Of a DNA stretch of 23,660 nt, positions 6,312 through 14,701 are shown one piece after another. The translations under genes were made by a program, and so were the position numbers. Source of the stretch: Bacteroidales bacterium UBA1628 (GTDB taxonomy: Bacteria > Bacteroidota > Bacteroidia > Bacteroidales > UBA932); assembly GCA_002321335.1 (NCBI GenBank), contig DCMG01000069.1:1-23660 (forward strand), given 5' to 3'. The notes beneath the pieces are model-generated. The model was not told where the DNA came from, made no database searches, and saw only the letters and a list, made by a program, of their open reading frames with translations. The first letter of the stretch is position 1, and each line of letters starts with the position of its first letter.

Positions 6312-8624
6312 ATGAAAATTTTCAGCAGATTATTCATTGCCGCCACCGCATTTATGGCAGCGGTAGCGTGTGGCAATATTGATGATCTTCAAGATCGTGT
6401 TGATGATATAGAGAACAGGGTGTCCGCACTTGAAAAAGTCGCTGATGCGCTTAACGATAATATCAAGGCTCTTCAGGCCATAGCTTCCGGTCAGGCGATC
6501 AATAACGTTGAAAAGAAGGATGACACGTACATCCTGACACTTTCCAACGGCGACAAGATCACTCTTCAGCAAGGTGGGGTCGGAGTCGGCAAGGCTCCGA
6601 TCATGTCTGTGGACAAGGATGGGTACTGGATGGTTGACTATCAGGACGGTAAGGGTTCTGTGTATATGACTGATGATGAGGGGAACAAGATAATGGCTGT
6701 CGGAAACAATGGCGTGACTCCGGTCTTTGGAGTCAGTGCGGATGGTTTCTGGACGGTAAGCTACGATGGCGGGAAATCGTTCGCTCCGGTTCTTGATGAG
6801 AACGGTGAGAAGGTCAAGGCTGTCGCCGGAAGCAGCGGGGAGGATTCTTATTTCGCGGGTGTCGAATATAAAGACGAATGCCTTGTCCTTACTCTGAAGA
6901 ACGGTGAGCAGTACAAGGTCCCTGTTGTAGGCGGCTTCTTGTGCAAGATCAACGGGGCTGAGGACGAGGTTGTGTTCAGACTTGGTGAGAAAAAGACGTT
7001 TTCTGTCGAGCAGAAAGGCATAGCCACTGCGGTCATAACCGCTCCGAAAGGATGGGAGGCATATCTGACAAGCACTGTTCTGTCCGTTCAGGCTCCCGCC
7101 GAGGCTGTCACAAGGGCAAGCAGCCTTGCCGACACCAGGACAGATGTCGCTGTGGTAGCCATCTCGGAGGCTGGGCACATCGCCATAGCGAAGGTGCGCG
7201 TGAGGCTCGACGGCTCTGCTTCCGTTTATGATCCCGCAGCAAGCGTGACCCTCTTGGAGACTACGGCGAACTCGCTGAAATTCAATGTCAAGACCGAGAA
7301 CGCTACTTCTTGGTACTATATGGTCCGCAAGGCCGGCGAGGCTGCTCCTGGCACTGCTGAGATCATCTCGGGCGGCACAAAGGGTACAGATGCCACCGTG
7401 CTTGTCGAGGGACTGATGGGACAGACTGAATATGTCATCTACGTGCTTCCTTGCGGAGATGTGAACAACGGTCCAGTGGCGACATTCAAGGCAAGTACCG
7501 CCAGCTATTCCAGCATGTATGAGGCATGGGAGGCCGGCGCTGAGATCAAGGTCGGATCGCAGACCTACAGCAAGGCGAAGAACGGCAAGGCCACGCTTGT
7601 CAAAAACAATGACCAGAGGATTTGGGGCGGATGGTTCAATGACGGCACCTTCGGTGTGGTGTTCCTCGACAAGGGGGCGAGCGCATTCTTCAAGACAGGA
7701 GAAGGCTATAACAAGTCGGTTGTCGTCATCGGCAATATTCCGGGAACACGCCCTGTAGTGAAGATTGAAGGTGCGATTTCAGTCAACGGTTCAGACATGG
7801 CTCTCAAGAATGTCAGCATCGAGATGGCTGACGGCATAGGCAGCAACGCGGCCATTGTCAGCAACACGCCGATGGGAAGACTGATTCTTGACGATTGTCA
7901 TGTGAACATGAGGTATCCTATGCTCAAGAGGTTTGACGATAAGGGAACCGGTGTCGGCAAGATGGACGGAATCGAGATCGTTGACTGTGATGTCTGTGTG
8001 GACTGGGCGGATGACAACATCGCCTTCAGCAATCCGGCGCCGTTCTTCCTCAACACCCACGCCGGCGGCGCTGACTGCGGAGACCTGATTGTCAAGAACA
8101 ACGTGTTCTGGAGCAAGGAAGGCAAGAAGGAGTTCCACATCTGCGCCGGTCCTTGGGTGAAGGACACCAAGTTCAACGATGTTGTTCTTGAGAACAACAC
8201 CTTCTATAATGTGAACTGCGGTGAATTGGCCAAGGTTGCAAGACAAAAAGCATTGATTGTGACTTCCTCTGTCAACAGTTTCGCTATGAGTGGGAATGTG
8301 GCCTATGATTCGGCTCCGGATTCCAAGACAGTTTCCACAAGGCCTCACTTCGCATGGCTGTACTCCAGCCAGATGAAAATCGAAAACCTCAAGGCTGTGA
8401 CGACCTTCTCCACGAGTAATCTGATTGACATCGCCGAGTATTGCTCACTCAATGGCAACGGTGGCACCGACTGGGGCTATGGTTTGACCAGCCTGATAAC
8501 ATGGGAAGATTCCAACAGGCAGACAATCAAGTCCTGGATCAATCCGTTCAAGGCGGAGAACCCGGAGACCGGCGCCTTCGAGATGAAGCCTGACTACAAG
8601 CAATACGGCGCCCAGAGAAATTAA
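6312..8624 (+). CDS. Surface lipoprotein: coiled coil, DUF4988, FN3-like and parallel beta-helix domains
   Basis: The 770-residue protein has lipobox AVAC (Cys20) followed by GNIDDLQD, acidic as expected for surface export. A coiled coil (residues about 23-55, DDIENRVSALEKVADAL) leads into DUF4988 repeats (SVDKDGYWMVDYQDGKGS, SADGFWTVSYDGGKSF). A beta-sandwich segment follows at about 215-300 and an FN3-like domain at about 305-395. Residues about 405-690 look like a right-handed parallel beta-helix, with rungs such as LILDDCHVNM, IEIVDCDVCV, LIVKNNVFWS and VVLENNTFYN, resembling the DUF4957/DUF5123 proteins of Bacteroidota glycan loci. No catalytic residues could be assigned. Next to susC/susD it could be a surface glycan-binding protein, but beta-helix folds are also common in polysaccharide lyases and other carbohydrate enzymes, so an enzyme is not excluded. 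The SusC gene starts 9 bases after its stop. Confidence 0.75.
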   Translation: MKIFSRLFIAATAFMAAVACGNIDDLQDRVDDIENRVSALEKVADALNDNIKALQAIASGQAINNVEKKDDTYILTLSNGDKITLQQGGVGVGKAPIMSVDKDGYWMVDYQDGKGSVYMTDDEGNKIMAVGNNGVTPVFGVSADGFWTVSYDGGKSFAPVLDENGEKVKAVAGSSGEDSYFAGVEYKDECLVLTLKNGEQYKVPVVGGFLCKINGAEDEVVFRLGEKKTFSVEQKGIATAVITAPKGWEAYLTSTVLSVQAPAEAVTRASSLADTRTDVAVVAISEAGHIAIAKVRVRLDGSASVYDPAASVTLLETTANSLKFNVKTENATSWYYMVRKAGEAAPGTAEIISGGTKGTDATVLVEGLMGQTEYVIYVLPCGDVNNGPVATFKASTASYSSMYEAWEAGAEIKVGSQTYSKAKNGKATLVKNNDQRIWGGWFNDGTFGVVFLDKGASAFFKTGEGYNKSVVVIGNIPGTRPVVKIEGAISVNGSDMALKNVSIEMADGIGSNAAIVSNTPMGRLILDDCHVNMRYPMLKRFDDKGTGVGKMDGIEIVDCDVCVDWADDNIAFSNPAPFFLNTHAGGADCGDLIVKNNVFWSKEGKKEFHICAGPWVKDTKFNDVVLENNTFYNVNCGELAKVARQKALIVTSSVNSFAMSGNVAYDSAPDSKTVSTRPHFAWLYSSQMKIENLKAVTTFSTSNLIDIAEYCSLNGNGGTDWGYGLTSLITWEDSNRQTIKSWINPFKAENPETGAFEMKPDYKQYGAQRN

Positions 8625-8633
8625 GGTTATATT

Positions 8634-11600
8634 ATGAAACTTGACAAGCTAATATTCATTTTGGTGGCCTTTCTCCTTCCTGTCTCCATCTGGGGGCAGG
8701 CGGGGAAGGTGACCGTGAAAGGAATTGTCTCGGATGCTTCCGGGCCTCTTCCTGGAGCGACGGTCTATCAGGACGGTAACACCACGAACGGGGCGCTGAC
8801 CGGCCCTGACGGAAAATATTCCATCACTGTCGGCACCGACGCGACGCTTGTGGTCTCATGTCTCGGCTACGCTGACATCCGGGAAAAGGTGTCGGGAAGG
8901 AGCAAGATCGATTTCATTATGAAAGAATCCTACGAGGCGCTTTCCGCGGCCGAGGTCGTGAGCGTGGGCTATGGCTCTGTCGCGAGGCGAGACCTTACAG
9001 GTTCGGTCAGCAAGGTCAACATGGACGACATCGTCAAGTCGACTCCGATGAACTTCGACCAGGCGCTCGCCGGCAGGGTGGCGGGAGTTGTCGTGACCAC
9101 ATCAGATGGCTCCGTGGGATCGGAGGCCAACATCATAATCAGGGGCAACAACTCTCTGACCCAATCATCCGCTCCGCTCTATGTCATAGACGGCTTCCCG
9201 ACGGAGAGTTCCTTCGCCAGTTCGATCAGCCCTGCCGACATCGAGAGCATAGATGTCCTCAAGGATGCGTCGGCTTCAGCCATCTACGGAGCGCGCGGGG
9301 CCAACGGCGTGATCATAATCACCACCAAGAAAGGCTCGCAGGGGAAACCTACGGTGAACTTCTCCTCCTCGTGGACAGGATCCAGGATAGCCAACAAGGT
9401 CGATTTGCTTGATGGCTATGAATATGTCCGTCTGGATGATGAATATTACGTCAACAGGAGCTCCTCGCACACATCATACTTTATGAATTATCTGGAGGAC
9501 GGGACACAGGTCAGCAATTTTTTCTCACTTGAGGACTATGCGTCTGTCCCTTACGTGGATTGGCAGGACCATGTCTACAGGGATTCATTCAGCCAGAACT
9601 ACAATATTTCGCTCGGAGGCGGCAATGAGAAGACCGGAACGAGCTATAACGCCAGTTTCAGTGCCCTTGACCAGAACGGAATCCTTGTGAAGAGCAACTT
9701 CAACCGCTATTCCGGCAGTCTGAAACTGAGTCAGAAGATCGGAGACAATGTCTCTGTTGACATAAGCGCAAGCTTTTCGCATGCGAACACCAACGGCATA
9801 CAGCCGTCCAGCAGTGATGCCGGGTCCACGGCCAGCACCTACCTCCTCTATTCTGTCTGGGGCTTCCGTCCTCTGAAACCATTGCGTGATGGAGAGATCA
9901 CGGATTCTTTCATCTACCAGCTTGTGGATGAGGAAGTCTCCAATCCAAATGACTTCCGTTTCAACCCGATGGCCAACGTGAAGAATTCTTACAGAAAAGT
10001 AATCAGGGACTACCTGAACAGCAACATCGCCCTTAACTGGGACATCATCAAGGGATTGAGACTCAGGGTGAGCGGAGGCTACAACCAGGCGAGAACAAGA
10101 AACGAGTCGTTCAACAATTCGCAGACAATGACCGGACATCCGGCCTCGCCTCTCGGAAAGGGTCCTAACGGACAGATTCTCAACACTGACGTGATGAGCT
10201 GGCTGAACGAGAACACCCTTACTTATGACACCGTCTTCGGACAGGACCATAATTTCCAGGCCCTTGCGGGAGTCACATTCCAGGGCGAGACGATGAGGCA
10301 CACCGGGGTCGCCGCCAATCATGTCCAGTCCGAACTTCTGGGCGTTGAGGGGTTGAACACCGGTGAATATCAGGCGGTCACTCCGTACAAGAGGGACTGG
10401 ATCCTCCTTTCCGGTCTTGCCAGAATCAACTACAACTATGCCCACAAGTATTATGTGACGGCATCCATCCGTGCTGACGGCTCCTCTAAATTCCCGAAGG
10501 ACAACCGCTGGGGCTTTTTCCCTTCGGCTTCTTTGGCCTGGGCTTTCTCCAATGAGAGTTGGGCTCAGAACAGCGGATGGTTCAACAACGGAAAGCTTCG
10601 CGCTTCATGGGGAATGACTGGAAACAACAGAACACAGACCCCGTATGATTTCTATTCCCGTTTTGTGACTTCGCCTGGATATAACAGCCTGGACTATGTG
10701 CGTGACGGCAAGACTGTTTCCGGCTATTACCGCGAGAACATGGCAAACCCTTATCTCGGATGGGAGACAACCGCCCAGACCAACATCGGTCTTGACCTCG
10801 CGTTCTTGCAGAGTCGTGTTTCCCTGACGGCGGACATATACCAGAAGAACACGTATGACCTTCTTCTTCAGGCTACGATGCCGGGGTCATCTGGTTATGA
10901 GAGTGCGATGATCAATGTGGGCTCCATAAGAAACCGTGGTCTTGAACTGTCTCTCACTGCGATTCCTGTCCAGACAAAGAATTTCACGTGGACGTCCACA
11001 TTGAATTTCGGTATGAACAAGAACGTCGTCACCGCTCTTGCAGACAACCAGACCTCACTCATATCCACAATTAACTGGCACACACGTTACAGTTCCCAGA
11101 ATCCTTATGTGACGAAAGTGGGGATGCCTACGGGACTGATGTACGGTTACCGCTATGTCGGAACTTACAAATATGACGAGTTTTCCAACGGGACTCTTCT
11201 CAAGGACGGCATCCCATACCTCGGAGTCCGTGAGAACGTGCGTCCTGGCGACCCTAAATACGAGGATGTGAACGGGGACGGTGTCATCAACGATTCGGAC
11301 AGGACCGTCATCGGAATCGGGCAGCCGCTGCACACTGGCGGATGGAACAACACTTTCAATTTTTATGGTTTTGACCTCAGCGTGTTCATGAACTGGAGCT
11401 ACGGCAACGACATCCTGAACGCCAACCGTCTGGTTTTTGAATATTATGACGGAACACAGTTGAACCAGTTCGGTTCGATGCGTGATGCCTGGAGCCTGGA
11501 GAGAAATCCAGACAGTGACATCCCGAGATCGGGAGCGTCAGGAATGGAGTACTATTCGTCCAGAGTCGTAGAGGACGGCTCCTTCTTGAGGGTCAAGACC

Positions 11601-11819
11601 GTGACCATCGGCTACACCTTCCCGTCAAAATGGATGCAGAAGATGAAAGTTCGGTCTTTGAGAATATACCTGACTGCAGACAATCTCTTCACGTTCACGA
11701 ACTATTCGGGTCCTGACCCGGAGGTTTCCACAAGAAGCAGTGTCCTTACTCCAGGGTTCGACTGGTCGGCATATCCGAGGGCCCGTTCTCTGACAGGAGG
11801 AGTTTCAGTTTCATTCTAA
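8634..11819 (+). CDS. SusC/RagA-family TonB-linked outer membrane transporter
   Basis: This is the importer of the locus, a 1061-residue TonB-dependent outer-membrane barrel that works with the SusD-like lid encoded next to it. The N-terminus has a signal peptide (MKLDKLIFILVAFLLPVSIWG). A carboxypeptidase-regulatory-like domain spans about 25-105 (VTVKGIVSDASGPLPGATV, LVVSCLGYADI). The plug begins AAEVVSVGYGSVARRDLTGSV, and the SusC signature LKDASASAIYGARGANGV lies near residue 210. The rest is the beta-barrel, ending in SVSF with a C-terminal Phe as expected for Bam-dependent assembly. It has no N-terminal STN domain, so there is no sign of ECF-sigma/anti-sigma signalling through it, in keeping with the AraC-type regulator upstream. 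The length is normal for the family. The substrate is defined by the neighbours rather than by this sequence. Confidence 0.96.
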   Translation: MKLDKLIFILVAFLLPVSIWGQAGKVTVKGIVSDASGPLPGATVYQDGNTTNGALTGPDGKYSITVGTDATLVVSCLGYADIREKVSGRSKIDFIMKESYEALSAAEVVSVGYGSVARRDLTGSVSKVNMDDIVKSTPMNFDQALAGRVAGVVVTTSDGSVGSEANIIIRGNNSLTQSSAPLYVIDGFPTESSFASSISPADIESIDVLKDASASAIYGARGANGVIIITTKKGSQGKPTVNFSSSWTGSRIANKVDLLDGYEYVRLDDEYYVNRSSSHTSYFMNYLEDGTQVSNFFSLEDYASVPYVDWQDHVYRDSFSQNYNISLGGGNEKTGTSYNASFSALDQNGILVKSNFNRYSGSLKLSQKIGDNVSVDISASFSHANTNGIQPSSSDAGSTASTYLLYSVWGFRPLKPLRDGEITDSFIYQLVDEEVSNPNDFRFNPMANVKNSYRKVIRDYLNSNIALNWDIIKGLRLRVSGGYNQARTRNESFNNSQTMTGHPASPLGKGPNGQILNTDVMSWLNENTLTYDTVFGQDHNFQALAGVTFQGETMRHTGVAANHVQSELLGVEGLNTGEYQAVTPYKRDWILLSGLARINYNYAHKYYVTASIRADGSSKFPKDNRWGFFPSASLAWAFSNESWAQNSGWFNNGKLRASWGMTGNNRTQTPYDFYSRFVTSPGYNSLDYVRDGKTVSGYYRENMANPYLGWETTAQTNIGLDLAFLQSRVSLTADIYQKNTYDLLLQATMPGSSGYESAMINVGSIRNRGLELSLTAIPVQTKNFTWTSTLNFGMNKNVVTALADNQTSLISTINWHTRYSSQNPYVTKVGMPTGLMYGYRYVGTYKYDEFSNGTLLKDGIPYLGVRENVRPGDPKYEDVNGDGVINDSDRTVIGIGQPLHTGGWNNTFNFYGFDLSVFMNWSYGNDILNANRLVFEYYDGTQLNQFGSMRDAWSLERNPDSDIPRSGASGMEYYSSRVVEDGSFLRVKTVTIGYTFPSKWMQKMKVRSLRIYLTADNLFTFTNYSGPDPEVSTRSSVLTPGFDWSAYPRARSLTGGVSVSF

Positions 11820-11834
11820 TGATTTGATTTACGT

Positions 11835-13589
11835 ATGAAATCGTATAAAACACTATTGGCCGGCGCGGCTCTGGGACTCACAGTGGCCTTGAATTCCTGC
11901 GATATCCTTGACCGCGATCCGAACATCATAACCGAAGATCAGTTCTACACTTCGCCTGAACAGGCCCAGCTTGGCCTGAACGCTGTGTATGGGGTCATGA
12001 ACAGCTGGCAGCTCTACGGGTGCACGCTCGTGCTTGACCTCGGGTACAACACGGACATCTCGATGTATCTCTCGACCACGAACTCTTCGATGTACGGGGC
12101 TACATTTGAGCTTGACGCGAACTCCGCGTCTGTCTCAGATCCATGGACGTGGCTCTATAAAGGAATAGGAAACGCCAACGCGTTCTTGGAAAAGATTTCC
12201 GGTACGGATCTGGATCCTGACGGTTCGATGTGCGCTCAGGCAAGATTCCTGCGTGCCTACTACCACTTCATCCTTGCGCAGAACTGGTTGGATGTTCCTT
12301 TGAAGACAACGGCGACGGCTTCCTACAAGGATGTCAAGATCGAGGCGACACCTCAGCATGAGGTGATGAAATGGGTCGTTTCCGAGATGGAGGATGTCCT
12401 TCCGCTCATAACCGAAAGTTTCGATCACGCACCTTCCGACGTGACGCGCACCACGGTCCACGGAATCCTTGGAAGGATCTACCTGTACATGGCCGGGGAG
12501 GCTGTCTCCGGGGTGACGGATGAAGAAAAACATGCCTATTTCGCAAAGGCTGCAGAGCATTGCAAGGCGGTCATTGACAGTGGCCTGCATCGTCTTAATC
12601 CGGACTATTCGCAGATATTCATAAATTATGTGGCGGACAAGTATGACAAGGAGTATCACGAATCCATGTGGGAAGTCGATTTCTACGGGGACCGCTCCTC
12701 GTCGATGTACTTCGGCAACAGCCGTTGGGGCGAGCTCAACGGACTTAGGTGCGTGTCTGCTGACACGGACTATGCCAGCCACAAGGTGAACTGGGCGAAC
12801 GGTCTTTTCGCCAACACCTACAAATTGTGGGAATTGTTTATGGAGGATGACCGCACGCCATACGAAAGAGGACTTTCGGTAATCACCGACAAGCGTCAGG
12901 AGTGGAGCATACCGAGCTTCAACTATGAGGGCACACGTGACATAGCCACCCTCTATCCTTATGGTGGTGATCCGTCAGACCGAAGAAAGTTGATCGCGGC
13001 CGTGGACCGCACACCGTATTACAGCTCAGCCGATCCGGCCGGTCGGAACACCAATGTAGACCCGTCGTTCTATCCCGGAGGCCGTTACATAGGGAAGTTC
13101 CGCCGTGAGACCCAGTACGAGGGCCTGAAGAATTTCAAGAGCATCTGGACCGGCATCAATGTCCCGTTGCTGCGTTATTCCGATGTGATCCTTATGTATG
13201 TGGAGGCAGTCAATGAACTTGACCATAAGCCTACGGAAGAGTTGTACAACATGATCCTCCCTCTGCGCGAGAGGGCCGGTGTCCAGACTCCGTCGTTCAG
13301 CAAGTACAACACTTACGAGAAGTTCCGTCAGTTTGTCAGAAACGAGCGCGCCCGCGAACTTTGCTTCGAGGGCCTTCGCAAACACGATCTCATACGTTGG
13401 GGCATCTATTATGAATCTATGATGGAAGTCCGGAATATGGCTATGTCGAACAGCAAGTGGTCCGGTACCGGCTCTGCCAGAAACTTCATCACTCTCACCG
13501 GCAGGATGAGTAAGAGGAACAATTACCTTCCGATACCGTCCATAGAGCTGGCTGTCAACACTGGAATGAAGCAGAACCCTCTTTGGTAG
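11835..13589 (+). CDS. SusD/RagB-family surface glycan-binding lipoprotein
   Basis: The 584-residue lipoprotein has lipobox LNSC (Cys22) followed by DILDRDP, acidic as in surface-exported lipoproteins. The N-terminal DRDPNIITEDQFYTSPEQA and the helical TPR-like scaffold (ARFLRAYYHFILAQNW, VHGILGRIYLYMAGEA) are diagnostic of SusD. The C-terminal RERAGVQTPSF and FVRNERARELCFEGLRKHDLIRWG are strongly conserved in RagB/SusD proteins, as is the final NYLPIPSIELAVNTGMKQN. It forms the hinged lid over the SusC barrel and binds oligosaccharide. It is encoded 15 bases after SusC and 19 before the DUF5017 gene, so it is translated as part of the same operon. Confidence 0.96.
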   Translation: MKSYKTLLAGAALGLTVALNSCDILDRDPNIITEDQFYTSPEQAQLGLNAVYGVMNSWQLYGCTLVLDLGYNTDISMYLSTTNSSMYGATFELDANSASVSDPWTWLYKGIGNANAFLEKISGTDLDPDGSMCAQARFLRAYYHFILAQNWLDVPLKTTATASYKDVKIEATPQHEVMKWVVSEMEDVLPLITESFDHAPSDVTRTTVHGILGRIYLYMAGEAVSGVTDEEKHAYFAKAAEHCKAVIDSGLHRLNPDYSQIFINYVADKYDKEYHESMWEVDFYGDRSSSMYFGNSRWGELNGLRCVSADTDYASHKVNWANGLFANTYKLWELFMEDDRTPYERGLSVITDKRQEWSIPSFNYEGTRDIATLYPYGGDPSDRRKLIAAVDRTPYYSSADPAGRNTNVDPSFYPGGRYIGKFRRETQYEGLKNFKSIWTGINVPLLRYSDVILMYVEAVNELDHKPTEELYNMILPLRERAGVQTPSFSKYNTYEKFRQFVRNERARELCFEGLRKHDLIRWGIYYESMMEVRNMAMSNSKWSGTGSARNFITLTGRMSKRNNYLPIPSIELAVNTGMKQNPLW

Positions 13590-13608
13590 CGTAAAACAAG
13601 GATATACA

Positions 13609-14688
13609 ATGAAAAAGAATATTTACATTTCGGCGCTAGCCGTTCTGGCGGCACTGTTGGCCTCCTGCCAGCAGCAGAACATCGCGCTTCCTGTTGACTT
13701 CGATGTCAGGCTTGACGGAGACAATGTCTACAGGCCGGGGGAGATTGTGCGTTTCCGTCTGTCCGGAGACGCCGACTACATCACGTTCTTCAGCGGAGAG
13801 ACCGGGCATGAGTACGACAAGAGGGAAAGGACATCCATTCCGTCTGAAGAGATAAAGAAACTGTCGATGGACATAAGGTTTCAGCCTCTTTGGGGTACCG
13901 GCGCGATTAAACCCGATTCTGAATATGGATTCAGAGTCTATCTGTCAAAGGACTTCAAAGGCCTCTCAAGCGCGGATGGGTTCGAGCAGAGAAAGGAGAT
14001 CCAGAAGATGGTGGACGAAGGACAGTTCCCTTTGAGTGAGGAAGACCAGACCAAACCTTGGAAACAGGTGTGGAACGATCTCAATTGCGAGTCCATATTG
14101 AATGAATGGAAATATGGCTACAGCACCGACCTTGATGAGTATGCGGATAACTTCTGCATAGCATTCCACTGGAAGCCTTGGACCATGAACTGGACGAGGA
14201 GCCAGAGGACATATCATGTCCAGGGAAACATAGATATGGAATACGGCGACTCTGAGGTCAGAAGGACGACCTTCGCCGAAATCCCGTTCACGGTCGTGAC
14301 GATGAACGAGCAGGATCCTCCGCATCTCGGAACAAGCCCGAAGATGAGGGGCGACACTACTTACATCGGAACAGTGCATTTCGGCAACCCTGAATGGGAG
14401 ATCAATTTCGAGGGTGCTGCGTCCAACTATCCTGGCCTCAACTGGGAACTGGATGTGTGGTGCATCTCTGACCCTATGCCGCTTAACTCGGTGTCCAAGG
14501 ACAGCGGTGTGCAGATAAAGAGCCTCTTGAGCCCGATTCTCACCTACGAACATGTCTACGACAAGCCTGGTACCTACAAGGCTGTGTTCTATGGTGTGAA
14601 CGATAACTATCAGGGAAAGAAGACGGCCGTCAAGGAAGTCACGGTGATCGTGGTTGATGACAAGCCGTTCCCCGATGAGGGAAAATAA
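13609..14688 (+). CDS. DUF5017 lipoprotein, SusE-position glycan-binding protein
   Basis: The 359-residue protein has a lipoprotein signal peptide with lipobox LASC (Cys20). The first mature stretch contains YRPGEIVRFRLSGDADYITFFSGETGHEYDKR in pattern, a PKD-like beta-sandwich with the FSGETGxEY motif typical of DUF5017 proteins encoded after susD. A second domain (about 150-310) contains WKPWTMNWTR, rich in Trp, as expected of a carbohydrate-binding surface. The last part returns to a PKD-like strand pattern (YDKPGTYKAVFYGVNDNY). By family and position it is probably a surface glycan-binding protein that assists SusCD, like SusE/SusF. The residues after Cys20 (QQQNIALP) lack acids, so surface export is less certain than for SusD. 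It lies 13 bases before the GH95-CE15 gene. Confidence 0.82.
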   Translation: MKKNIYISALAVLAALLASCQQQNIALPVDFDVRLDGDNVYRPGEIVRFRLSGDADYITFFSGETGHEYDKRERTSIPSEEIKKLSMDIRFQPLWGTGAIKPDSEYGFRVYLSKDFKGLSSADGFEQRKEIQKMVDEGQFPLSEEDQTKPWKQVWNDLNCESILNEWKYGYSTDLDEYADNFCIAFHWKPWTMNWTRSQRTYHVQGNIDMEYGDSEVRRTTFAEIPFTVVTMNEQDPPHLGTSPKMRGDTTYIGTVHFGNPEWEINFEGAASNYPGLNWELDVWCISDPMPLNSVSKDSGVQIKSLLSPILTYEHVYDKPGTYKAVFYGVNDNYQGKKTAVKEVTVIVVDDKPFPDEGK

Positions 14689-14701
14689 CCCCAAGTAATC
14701 A

